Below, piece by piece: positions 39,044-50,100 of a stretch of DNA of 64,000 nt (positions are counted from its first letter, which is position 1; each line of letters begins with the position of its first letter). Where the stretch lies: assembly GCA_040954595.2 (NCBI GenBank), contig CM082597.2:2666001-2730000 (forward strand), written 5' to 3'. A program made the position numbers and the translations under genes. Below the pieces are notes generated by a model. The model was not told the DNA's origin and did no database searches. It saw only the letters and a program-made list of their open reading frames with translations. This DNA comes from Balanoglossus misakiensis. Its lineage: Eukaryota; Hemichordata.

Positions 39044-42000
39044 TCAAATTATCTGACATTTCTGCATCGAGAACTAGCCAAGTGATATATTATCATCTTT
39101 CAAGCACGAAGCTAATTATTTCGAGCTTTATTTCCGAAAAACCGACAGAGCGTGGCAAAATCCTGGCAGTGCAGCAGCTACCGACTAGATGTACATTTTC
39201 TAATCAGTCCGATCGAATCCCATCAAACATGAGCGATTTGTCATTTTCAGAAAACCACTTGTTCTCGCTGTCGCCCCAGTCCCGAAAACGAACAACACAC
39301 CCTTTAGAACATGGTTGTGGTTTCAACGTCAATGATCCATTCTTTTATATCACACATGTGGCCATTGGAGCTTTAATATTACGTGAGGGCATTAGTCCGG
39401 TAAAGCCTCCGGGCTGTCTGTGGAGGCAAGCATTTTATATTTCTTGGCGACGAAAAGAATACACAACGACAGTGTCTAGAGTTCATTGTCGTAAGTAAAC
39501 AGTCATACACATTTTCCTCGTCTATATTTCACATAAACAAGCTGTCGTGTTGAAAAAGTGAACATATGTCTACGCCACCACGATGCTATCATGATTTTAA
39601 AAAGATCCAAAATGGACAAAAAAACGACAAACTAAGATGGCGTCACAACTGCCACGACAAATAAACAATGTGCCCGATAAACACAGAAGAAGTTTCTTCA
39701 CCACTTTGCCTCTCTCTTAATTACAATTCACATGTACTTCGAAATGTTTAGATAATATATGCATATCCCGAATTAAATTACAAGCCAGAGAGTGACACCT
39801 GTCAATATCGAAATCAAGAAAACGACAGTCAAACAAGTGGCGTCCGACAGTAAACCTTGGAATATGTTAAATTTTGCTGAGTTACCAACGACAGTTTACC
39901 CGCCAGTTAAAAGTAGCAAAAATTTCCAGCGTAGAAAATATCATATGGCAGCTTGCCAGTACGCAAGAGCTTCAATTTGCTAATTTGACTAAACTAATGC
40001 AAACGGAGACACGCGTCGCTAATTTAAGAGATAATTGCTCTGTCTAATTAGTGCACTGTTTCGGTCAAATGCGCGAAAACTAATCAAGTATTATGGGCGA
40101 GTCGATCTTTTGTTCGGTAAGAGAAAGGACGCGGTTCACTTTTACACGGCTGTCGGCTACGGCGGGCGAAGAAAAGAAACAAACCCGTTGCGCTCGACCG
40201 ATAGCTTGAGCACTAGTACTCATCCTACTGTCTTTGATTAATATGTCTTGTGGTTAAAAGTACCTGTACACAATGAAACCGTCGGTCGCTTTTGTAATTA
40301 CCAACAATACAAAGGAAACCTCGGACGTGGTCGGGTTTCATACATAGAAGTCAATTGTACACGAACAGTTGGCCATCCTGCGAACAACAGATTATATTTC
40401 CGCTGGAAAATAGAAAGCAGTCATTCAATTCATTAATTAGGAAAATTAGATTGATATAAGCTATGACTTCCCCAGTCACGATTTCGAATTTTCCATTTGG
40501 AAAATAGAGTCAACAGTTTCATAATTACACCAGTATTTATATTACTTATTAAATGAATTAGAACGCGTTTTATACTTTACGCGAATGCATTATGGCGAGG
40601 GCACGCGAAAATATCATTTTAAGGATTCGGTATAACTTGAAGCTGAGCAGACGACAGAAAGTGACTTGTTCAAAACCCGCGTACCGACACATTTATCATC
40701 CAAATTGTCGATCGTTGAAAGAATCATACTTTAAATACTTTTTCCTTCGGGACGGCAGACGCAAGACATGATAGTCACGATTTTTAACAAAATCATTAAA
40801 ATAATTTCTAGGCCCCTCGGGGGATGAAACCTATATCTAATTAGTAAACGAGCGGGGATGCTTTCCGCGGGGCATACGCCTTTGACGTGAACATCTGTCG
40901 GTGGGTTCGACTCCCCCGGGGATCGGTAAAAAAGTAACATTTTCTGAGACCAGCGCGCGTGTCAATTTTGTGTGTTTTGCTAGAGAGTCAATTTCATTGT
41001 GTACACTTGCCACAGTTTCGTTTTCACAAAGCGCGCAACTTACAGGGAATATGTACACCACACATACACTGTGAAATGTTGGCTTTGTTAAACCATAGTC
41101 AGTAGAGGGGGAGATGGTCTGTGGTTAAACTACCGATATACTTGGCTGAGCCGAATGTGAAAATTAAGTGACGTTAGATTTTGATGTAACAGTTTAGATA
41201 AAATTCAAAATGGAGTTTCTTGTGTGGAGACGTCGAGGGATGTCGTTCTGGTTATTTCGTTCACGATACAACATAATAAGAAGCGCTTATTTCCACTTTA
41301 GTATGATTACTACCTTCAATAGAGAATAGCCTACCGACAATAATCATCCACATCCACTTCATATCAATCATTTCTGTCTCGTCTGCAATTTCTCTTAATG
41401 TTTAATTGATGACGTCATACATTAAATATTGCATCAAGAAATTGTCAAGACGAATTAGTCCGATAACATGAAAGCACTGCGGCCTTCGATATTCCTTCTC
41501 TGCGCAGAATCCTTACTAATGAAAACTCGTTGGACAATGTAATTGGTTGAATATTTAAATTTAGCGTTTACTTTAGTGTCGTTACCCCCTCTGCATATTA
41601 AACAGCCACGCAACATAGCAGGAATTATTCTAGTTTAATTTGTTGGAGAATAGCAAATATGTGGCAAAGACGCTTTTTCAATAATTATCAAAATGTAAAC
41701 TTACTATCTTCAAGGGTAATGGGATCTTTTCAGTAATTACTAAATCCATAAACATATCATCTTCCCTTCCCTCTTGACGTAAAAATTTTGTTGTGAAATA
41801 AGGATATGCTTGTCAGCAATATATTCAATTATCACATAATTTGGCTGCCAGAATGCACGCTGCTTTGGCAGTTATTTCACGTAGTCTTGTATGAAGTGAA
41901 CGGCCCCATTCTGCGGAGAATCCCTTGAAGGTATTTGTCCACGCTCTGGCGCACTTGTCACATTAAATTGACCCCCTTCACGTCATTTATGCAGATGACA

Positions 42001-42379
42001 TCCAGGAGACTGACCTAGGTCACCCAGGCGAGAGTGTTTTCCAGGAATACCTTTCTGCACATGCTTGCAAAAGCTACAGCCAGATCCCCATTTTGATGCA
42101 CATTTTCTGCTCACTGCTATATTTTCTGCTGTCGGTTTATTCATGATCTGTCGTCCGCTGATCAGATACATGTACGTGTATATAGAATCCATGAATGTGT
42201 TTGGTTGGCCAAGACGTTTGGGTCATACAGCAACATTATGAATTGCGTTTTTCTGAGTGAAGGCAGTTCACTTGATATCATCCTTTTTCTGACAGTACTT
42301 TTATTCTATTTTTTCCAGAAAGCCTGGATAGATTGTTGAGAGATTAAAAGACTTGGTGGTAAGCATTCGACGTTGAGAG

Positions 42380-42387
42380 TGACGTCA
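42380..42387. promoter_or_regulatory. CRE just upstream of the bHLH start codon
   Basis: TGACGTCA within the 10-bp palindrome GTGACGTCAC ends 6 nt before the ATG at 42394. Further perfect copies lie at 41410-41417 and 42955-42962, so three surround this gene. In the mRNA this site would be in the 5' UTR; a role in DNA binding is inference. Confidence 0.35.
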
Positions 42388-42393
42388 CCGGAA

Positions 42394-42741
42394 ATGGTGC
42401 TCCCAACCATCAAACAGGAACCCGAGGAAACCTCGTCAGAGGCAGAGGTCAACGAGAATCACCTCGGGATTCAGAACGAGAACCACAACATGGGTGCTAA
42501 CGGCCGCAAAGAGGCGCACTTGACGCGGGAGGAGCGACGCCGGCGACGCAGAGCCACTGCAAAATACAGAACAGCCCACGCCACACGGGAAAGGATACGA
42601 GTCGAAGCCTTTAACGTGGCATTCGGCGAACTTCGGAAACTGCTTCCGACTTTGCCACCGGATAAGAAACTGTCGAAGATCGAAATACTCCGACTGGCCA
42701 TTTGCTATATCTCCTATCTTAACCATGTCCTCGATGTTTAA
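42394..42741 (+). CDS. NHLH: NHLH/HEN1 (NSCL)-type bHLH transcription factor
   Basis: This 115-residue protein is a neuronal-type bHLH regulator that binds E-box DNA as a dimer. The basic region (about 48-72) contains the run of six Arg and [11 protein letters not shown], with Glu66 as the E-box contact. Helix 1 spans about 67-83, the loop holds LPTLPPDKK, and helix 2 about 93-112 ends in the family's exact C-terminus YLNHVLDV. From memory, vertebrate NHLH1 and NHLH2 are near identical across this block and are about 133-135 residues long; the N-terminus here is shorter and acidic with an IKQEPEE motif (possible SUMO site). The start is the first ATG after the splice acceptor at 42318, with G at -3 and +4. 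The coding region sits in one exon, as in vertebrate NHLH genes. The sequence does not separate NHLH1 from NHLH2; invertebrates usually have one pre-duplication gene. Confidence 0.95.
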   Translation: MVLPTIKQEPEETSSEAEVNENHLGIQNENHNMGANGRKEAHLTREERRRRRRATAKYRTAHATRERIRVEAFNVAFGELRKLLPTLPPDKKLSKIEILRLAICYISYLNHVLDV

Positions 42742-43221
42742 ATTGACTCCACGAGAACTGTTGTGTTGTTCAGCCGAACAACAACTATAGTTTCTGGTGC
42801 AATATAGAGCCGCTCTGGAGAGTGCAATATGGAACTGTTCTGGAGTGTGCAATTTCGAAAAAAAGTCACGTTTTAGTATGGACTCTCATGCCACAGGAAG
42901 TAGATGAGGAAATGACGTATTCATACGGGTTTCACTAAACTTGTCATTTCCATGTGACGTCATGATATTCAGACAGAAATGTGAATAAGACCCAGTGACG
43001 ATGCAGTTGTGTATGCAAGTTTAACTTTCACGCTATACGTGAATGACTGAACAATCGTGTATATACTTCACTTGTTTATTTGCAGTACGCTGTATCGTCT
43101 CACTACAGCCGAACAGCTGTCTACAAATGCCAAACTATGAATTACAATTCCAAACATATTTAATTCTCTTGCATTGACTTTATGATGGACACAAATTTAC
43201 CATTTGGTTTAAAAGTGACAC

Positions 43222-43245
43222 GTTTATTTATTTATTTATTTATTA
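43222..43245 (+). promoter_or_regulatory. AU-rich element in the NHLH 3' UTR
   Basis: Four overlapping ATTTA pentamers (A at 43226, 43230, 43234, 43238, 43242) form TTATTTATT nonamers. They lie between the stop codon and the candidate poly(A) signal. Such class II AREs are known to drive rapid mRNA decay or translational control through proteins such as TTP and ELAV/Hu. Alternatively it is a chance TTTA microsatellite. Confidence 0.5.
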
Positions 43246-43406
43246 TCAAATATTACCTCCACATTATTTATGGAATGTTGTTCCGCACTCTCTGCGGCGA
43301 ATATACTTAACGTAATTTTTCATGAACTGAACTTGTCGGGCGGGGAATGTGCAATATTCAGTAATGTTCCATTTTTTTGTTTTCAGCGAAAGTAAATTCA
43401 AGTGAA

Positions 43407-43412
43407 AATAAA
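43407..43412 (+). terminator. Candidate polyadenylation signal of the NHLH gene
   Basis: AATAAA about 670 nt after the stop, followed 25-45 nt later by a T/GT-rich stretch (TTTTTTTGACTGTTGTTTTC). This fits a cleavage and polyadenylation site near 43430. Confidence 0.55.
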
Positions 43413-44036
43413 GTATTCACCAGTATTTTTTTGACTGTTGTTTTCAGCATTACCTCTGCAAGCTAATTAAAAATCAACTGTTGACAAGTATGATTTTAAA
43501 TTCTTATTTCTTTTATTTCTAACTTCATAGAAATGCACAATATGACAACCACGATGGCATGTATTTTCAACCTTGTGTATTGGAAGATAGGTCGAGAGTA
43601 ATTTATGTTCTAGTAATCAGAAAAGTAGAAAAATATAGTTTTAAATAATTTCAGATAATATCACATGTCAATAAGTACATGTATAGGTGAACATATTTCA
43701 GACAAGCAAAGGAGACATTCAAATAACTCAATGTCTTCTTCGTGTCCGTGGCGATGGAGATACACGCGAACTGCATACAGCGTCATCACATTACAATGTA
43801 TCATTCTCAGGCTCAGGTGGTCAGTAGGAAGAATCGCATCTCTTGAATAACGCAAGTCCTCGCCTTTTTAATCTCCGTTGTTGCTTGACGGGAATAAGCA
43901 ATTATCGGTCACGACATTCAACATCTGAGACACCACATCGCTGACGCCGTTCTCCTTGAAAACTAATGCGGGCCTGTAAAGTAAAACCTGACTACCTGCC
44001 TGTTAGTTCTCACTTCAATGTTTTTTTTAACTACCC
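43413..44036. other. Short intergenic stretch between NHLH and the satellite
   Basis: About 0.6 kb of unique sequence with no recognised feature. It places the satellite edge about 0.6 kb from the predicted mRNA end. Confidence 0.5.
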
Positions 44037-44180
44037 AGGTAAGTGATGATTTTTTGGCATTTTTGAACATTTTTCATGGGTTAACCATCATGATTTTTTT
44101 CAAAAAATGACAATTTTTCGACTTGCCGAATTTTCACATTTTGGGCATTTCTGAACATTTTTCATGGGTTAACCATCATG
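44037..44180 (+). repeat. Left flank: diverged 88-bp units in direct orientation
   Basis: One full and one partial older unit precede the homogeneous core. The GGG of CATGGGTTAACC falls at 44078 and 44166, exactly 88 bp apart, so they are in phase with the array. They differ from the core at many positions: CATGATTTTTTTCAAAAAAT replaces the core's CATGGTTTTTGTCGAAAAAC, and there are only 2 CpG instead of 8. The left edge carries AGGTAAGTG (44037-44045), repeated inverted at the far end (61490-61498). Confidence 0.8.
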
Positions 44181-47100
44181 GTTTTTGTCGAAAAACCGCG
44201 AATTTTCGAGTTGCCGAATTTCGAGATTTTCGGCCGATTTGAACATTTTTCATGGGTTAACCATCATGGTTTTTGTCGAAAAACCGCGAATTTTCGAGTT
44301 GCCGAATTTCGAGATTTTCGGCCGATTTGAACATTTTTCATGGGTTAACCATCATGGTTTTTGTCGAAAAACCGCGAATTTTCGAGTTGCCGAATTTCGA
44401 GATTTTCGGCCGATTTGAACATTTTTCATGGGTTAACCATCATGGTTTTTGTCGAAAAACCGCGAATTTTCGAGTTGCCGAATTTCGAGATTTTCGGCCG
44501 ATTTGAACATTTTTCATGGGTTAACCATCATGGTTTTTGTCGAAAAACCGCGAATTTTCGAGTTGCCGAATTTCGAGATTTTCGGCCGATTTGAACATTT
44601 TTCATGGGTTAACCATCATGGTTTTTGTCGAAAAACCGCGAATTTTCGAGTTGCCGAATTTCGAGATTTTCGGCCGATTTGAACATTTTTCATGGGTTAA
44701 CCATCATGGTTTTTGTCGAAAAACCGCGAATTTTCGAGTTGCCGAATTTCGAGATTTTCGGCCGATTTGAACATTTTTCATGGGTTAACCATCATGGTTT
44801 TTGTCGAAAAACCGCGAATTTTCGAGTTGCCGAATTTCGAGATTTTCGGCCGATTTGAACATTTTTCATGGGTTAACCATCATGGTTTTTGTCGAAAAAC
44901 CGCGAATTTTCGAGTTGCCGAATTTCGAGATTTTCGGCCGATTTGAACATTTTTCATGGGTTAACCATCATGGTTTTTGTCGAAAAACCGCGAATTTTCG
45001 AGTTGCCGAATTTCGAGATTTTCGGCCGATTTGAACATTTTTCATGGGTTAACCATCATGGTTTTTGTCGAAAAACCGCGAATTTTCGAGTTGCCGAATT
45101 TCGAGATTTTCGGCCGATTTGAACATTTTTCATGGGTTAACCATCATGGTTTTTGTCGAAAAACCGCGAATTTTCGAGTTGCCGAATTTCGAGATTTTCG
45201 GCCGATTTGAACATTTTTCATGGGTTAACCATCATGGTTTTTGTCGAAAAACCGCGAATTTTCGAGTTGCCGAATTTCGAGATTTTCGGCCGATTTGAAC
45301 ATTTTTCATGGGTTAACCATCATGGTTTTTGTCGAAAAACCGCGAATTTTCGAGTTGCCGAATTTCGAGATTTTCGGCCGATTTGAACATTTTTCATGGG
45401 TTAACCATCATGGTTTTTGTCGAAAAACCGCGAATTTTCGAGTTGCCGAATTTCGAGATTTTCGGCCGATTTGAACATTTTTCATGGGTTAACCATCATG
45501 GTTTTTGTCGAAAAACCGCGAATTTTCGAGTTGCCGAATTTCGAGATTTTCGGCCGATTTGAACATTTTTCATGGGTTAACCATCATGGTTTTTGTCGAA
45601 AAACCGCGAATTTTCGAGTTGCCGAATTTCGAGATTTTCGGCCGATTTGAACATTTTTCATGGGTTAACCATCATGGTTTTTGTCGAAAAACCGCGAATT
45701 TTCGAGTTGCCGAATTTCGAGATTTTCGGCCGATTTGAACATTTTTCATGGGTTAACCATCATGGTTTTTGTCGAAAAACCGCGAATTTTCGAGTTGCCG
45801 AATTTCGAGATTTTCGGCCGATTTGAACATTTTTCATGGGTTAACCATCATGGTTTTTGTCGAAAAACCGCGAATTTTCGAGTTGCCGAATTTCGAGATT
45901 TTCGGCCGATTTGAACATTTTTCATGGGTTAACCATCATGGTTTTTGTCGAAAAAACCGCGAATTTTCGAGTTGCCGAATTTCGAGATTTTCGGCCGATT
46001 TGAACATTTTTCATGGGTTAACCATCATGGTTTTTGTCGAAAAACCGCGAATTTTCGAGTTGCCGAATTTCGAGATTTTCGGCCGATTTGAACATTTTTC
46101 ATGGGTTAACCATCATGGTTTTTGTCGAAAAACCGCGAATTTTCGAGTTGCCGAATTTCGAGATTTTCGGCCGATTTGAACATTTTTCATGGGTTAACCA
46201 TCATGGTTTTTGTCGAAAAACCGCGAATTTTCGAGTTGCCGAATTTCGAGATTTTCGGCCGATTTGAACATTTTTCATGGGTTAACCATCATGGTTTTTG
46301 TCGAAAAACCGCGAATTTTCGAGTTGCCGAATTTCGAGATTTTCGGCCGATTTGAACATTTTTCATGGGTTAACCATCATGGTTTTTGTCGAAAAACCGC
46401 GAATTTTCGAGTTGCCGAATTTCGAGATTTTCGGCCGATTTGAACATTTTTCATGGGTTAACCATCATGGTTTTTGTCGAAAAACCGCGAATTTTCGAGT
46501 TGCCGAATTTCGAGATTTTCGGCCGATTTGAACATTTTTCATGGGTTAACCATCATGGTTTTTGTCGAAAAACCGCGAATTTTCGAGTTGCCGAATTTCG
46601 AGATTTTCGGCCGATTTGAACATTTTTCATGGGTTAACCATCATGGTTTTTGTCGAAAAACCGCGAATTTTCGAGTTGCCGAATTTCGAGATTTTCGGCC
46701 GATTTGAACATTTTTCATGGGTTAACCATCATGGTTTTTGTCGAAAAACCGCGAATTTTCGAGTTGCCGAATTTCGAGATTTTCGGCCGATTTGAACATT
46801 TTTCATGGGTTAACCATCATGGTTTTTGTCGAAAAACCGCGAATTTTCGAGTTGCCGAATTTCGAGATTTTCGGCCGATTTGAACATTTTTCATGGGTTA
46901 ACCATCATGGTTTTTGTCGAAAAACCGCGAATTTTCGAGTTGCCGAATTTCGAGATTTTCGGCCGATTTGAACATTTTTCATGGGTTAACCATCATGGTT
47001 TTTGTCGAAAAACCGCGAATTTTCGAGTTGCCGAATTTCGAGATTTTCGGCCGATTTGAACATTTTTCATGGGTTAACCATCATGGTTTTTGTCGAAAAA

Positions 47101-50100
47101 CCGCGAATTTTCGAGTTGCCGAATTTCGAGATTTTCGGCCGATTTGAACATTTTTCATGGGTTAACCATCATGGTTTTTGTCGAAAAACCGCGAATTTTC
47201 GAGTTGCCGAATTTCGAGATTTTCGGCCGATTTGAACATTTTTCATGGGTTAACCATCATGGTTTTTGTCGAAAAACCGCGAATTTTCGAGTTGCCGAAT
47301 TTCGAGATTTTCGGCCGATTTGAACATTTTTCATGGGTTAACCATCATGGTTTTTGTCGAAAAACCGCGAATTTTCGAGTTGCCGAATTTCGAGATTTTC
47401 GGCCGATTTGAACATTTTTCATGGGTTAACCATCATGGTTTTTGTCGAAAAACCGCGAATTTTCGAGTTGCCGAATTTCGAGATTTTCGGCCGATTTGAA
47501 CATTTTTCATGGGTTAACCATCATGGTTTTTGTCGAAAAACCGCGAATTTTCGAGTTGCCGAATTTCGAGATTTTCGGCCGATTTGAACATTTTTCATGG
47601 GTTAACCATCATGGTTTTTGTCGAAAAACCGCGAATTTTCGAGTTGCCGAATTTCGAGATTTTCGGCCGATTTGAACATTTTTCATGGGTTAACCATCAT
47701 GGTTTTTGTCGAAAAACCGCGAATTTTCGAGTTGCCGAATTTCGAGATTTTCGGCCGATTTGAACATTTTTCATGGGTTAACCATCATGGTTTTTGTCGA
47801 AAAACCGCGAATTTTCGAGTTGCCGAATTTCGAGATTTTCGGCCGATTTGAACATTTTTCATGGGTTAACCATCATGGTTTTTGTCGAAAAACCGCGAAT
47901 TTTCGAGTTGCCGAATTTCGAGATTTTCGGCCGATTTGAACATTTTTCATGGGTTAACCATCATGGTTTTTGTCGAAAAACCGCGAATTTTCGAGTTGCC
48001 GAATTTCGAGATTTTCGGCCGATTTGAACATTTTTCATGGGTTAACCATCATGGTTTTTGTCGAAAAACCGCGAATTACTCTCGAGTTGCCGAATTTCGA
48101 GATTTTCGGCCGATTTGAACATTTTTCATGGGTTAACCATCATGGTTTTTGTCGAAAAACCGCGNNNNNNNNNNNNNNNNNNNNNNNNNNNNNNNNNNNN
48201 NNNNNNNNNNNNNNNNNNNNNNNNNNNNNNNNNNNNNNNNNNNNNNNNNNNNNNNNNNNNNNNNGTTGCCGAATTTCGAGATTTTCGGCCGATTTGAACA
48301 TTTTTCATGGGTTAACCATCATGGTTTTTGTCGAAAAACCGCGAATTTTCGAGTTGCCGAATTTCGAGATTTTCGGCCGATTTGAACATTTTTCATGGGT
48401 TAACCATCATGGTTTTTGTCGAAAAACCGCGAATTTTCGAGTTGCCGAATTTCGAGATTTTCGGCCGATTTGAACATTTTTCATGGGTTAACCATCATGG
48501 TTTTTGTCGAAAAACCGCGAATTTTCGAGTTGCCGAATTTCGAGATTTTCGGCCGATTTGAACATTTTTCATGGGTTAACCATCATGGTTTTTGTCGAAA
48601 AACCGCGAATTTTCGAGTTGCCGAATTTCGAGATTTTCGGCCGATTTGAACATTTTTCATGGGTTAACCATCATGGTTTTTGTCGAAAAACCGCGAATTT
48701 TCGAGTTGCCGAATTTCGAGATTTTCGGCCGATTTGAACATTTTTCATGGGTTAACCATCATGGTTTTTGTCGAAAAACCGCGAATTTTCGAGTTGCCGA
48801 ATTTCGAGATTTTCGGCCGATTTGAACATTTTTCATGGGTTAACCATCATGGTTTTTGTCGAAAAACCGCGAATTTTCGAGTTGCCGAATTTCGAGATTT
48901 TCGGCCGATTTGAACATTTTTCATGGGTTAACCATCATGGTTTTTGTCGAAAAACCGCGAATTTTCGAGTTGCCGAATTTCGAGATTTTCGGCCGATTTG
49001 AACATTTTTCATGGGTTAACCATCATGGTTTTTGTCGAAAAACCGCGAATTTTCGAGTTGCCGAATTTCGAGATTTTCGGCCGATTTGAACATTTTTCAT
49101 GGGTTAACCATCATGGTTTTTGTCGAAAAACCGCGAATTTTCGAGTTGCCGAATTTCGAGATTTTCGGCCGATTTGAACATTTTTCATGGGTTAACCATC
49201 ATGGTTTTTGTCGAAAAACCGCGAATTTTCGAGTTGCCGAATTTCGAGATTTTCGGCCGATTTGAACATTTTTCATGGGTTAACCATCATGGTTTTTGTC
49301 GAAAAACCGCGAATTTTCGAGTTGCCGAATTTCGAGATTTTCGGCCGATTTGAACATTTTTCATGGGTTAACCATCATGGTTTTTGTCGAAAAACCGCGA
49401 ATTTTCGAGTTGCCGAATTTCGAGATTTTCGGCCGATTTGAACATTTTTCATGGGTTAACCATCATGGTTTTTGTCGAAAAACCGCGAATTTTCGAGTTG
49501 CCGAATTTCGAGATTTTCGGCCGATTTGAACATTTTTCATGGGTTAACCATCATGGTTTTTGTCGAAAAACCGCGAATTTTCGAGTTGCCGAATTTCGAG
49601 ATTTTCGGCCGATTTGAACATTTTTCATGGGTTAACCATCATGGTTTTTGTCGAAAAACCGCGAATTTTCGAGTTGCCGAATTTCGAGATTTTCGGCCGA
49701 TTTGAACATTTTTCATGGGTTAACCATCATGGTTTTTGTCGAAAAACCGCGAATTTTCGAGTTGCCGAATTTCGAGATTTTCGGCCGATTTGAACATTTT
49801 TCATGGGTTAACCATCATGGTTTTTGTCGAAAAACCGCGAATTTTCGAGTTGCCGAATTTCGAGATTTTCGGCCGATTTGAACATTTTTCATGGGTTAAC
49901 CATCATGGTTTTTGTCGAAAAACCGCGAATTTTCGAGTTGCCGAATTTCGAGATTTTCGGCCGATTTGAACATTTTTCATGGGTTAACCATCATGGTTTT
50001 TGTCGAAAAACCGCGAATTTTCGAGTTGCCGAATTTCGAGATTTTCGGCCGATTTGAACATTTTTCATGGGTTAACCATCATGGTTTTTGTCGAAAAACC

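Larger units (their letters stand above)
33792..42318 (+). other. Putative first intron of the NHLH-type gene, or intergenic DNA
   Basis: GTAAGA opens the stretch. A long pyrimidine tract with TTTTTTCCAG closes it at 42318. Inside I see no recognisable exon. GC-richer open frames at 36.3-36.66 kb overlap each other and show no domain. A TATATAAAG box near 37713 is unsupported. A perfect TGACGTCA lies at 41410-41417, and microsatellites are listed separately. If the leader exon at 33.4 kb belongs to another transcript, this is simply intergenic DNA. Confidence 0.35.

Noticed and set aside
38709-39498. Ser/Leu-rich frames up to 258 codons
   Set aside because: They run through a CT-rich simple repeat; any strand of such DNA is open.
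40842-40924. tRNA or tRNA-derived SINE
   Set aside because: There is a perfect B-box (GGTTCGACTCC, 40904-40914) and a loose A-box 62 bp upstream, but the acceptor strands do not pair and no proper D or anticodon arm forms. A degenerate SINE head remains possible.
41983-42192. Cys-rich 69-codon minus-strand frame as a secreted peptide
   Set aside because: No signal peptide or known cysteine pattern, and it lies just upstream of the NHLH acceptor; likely chance.
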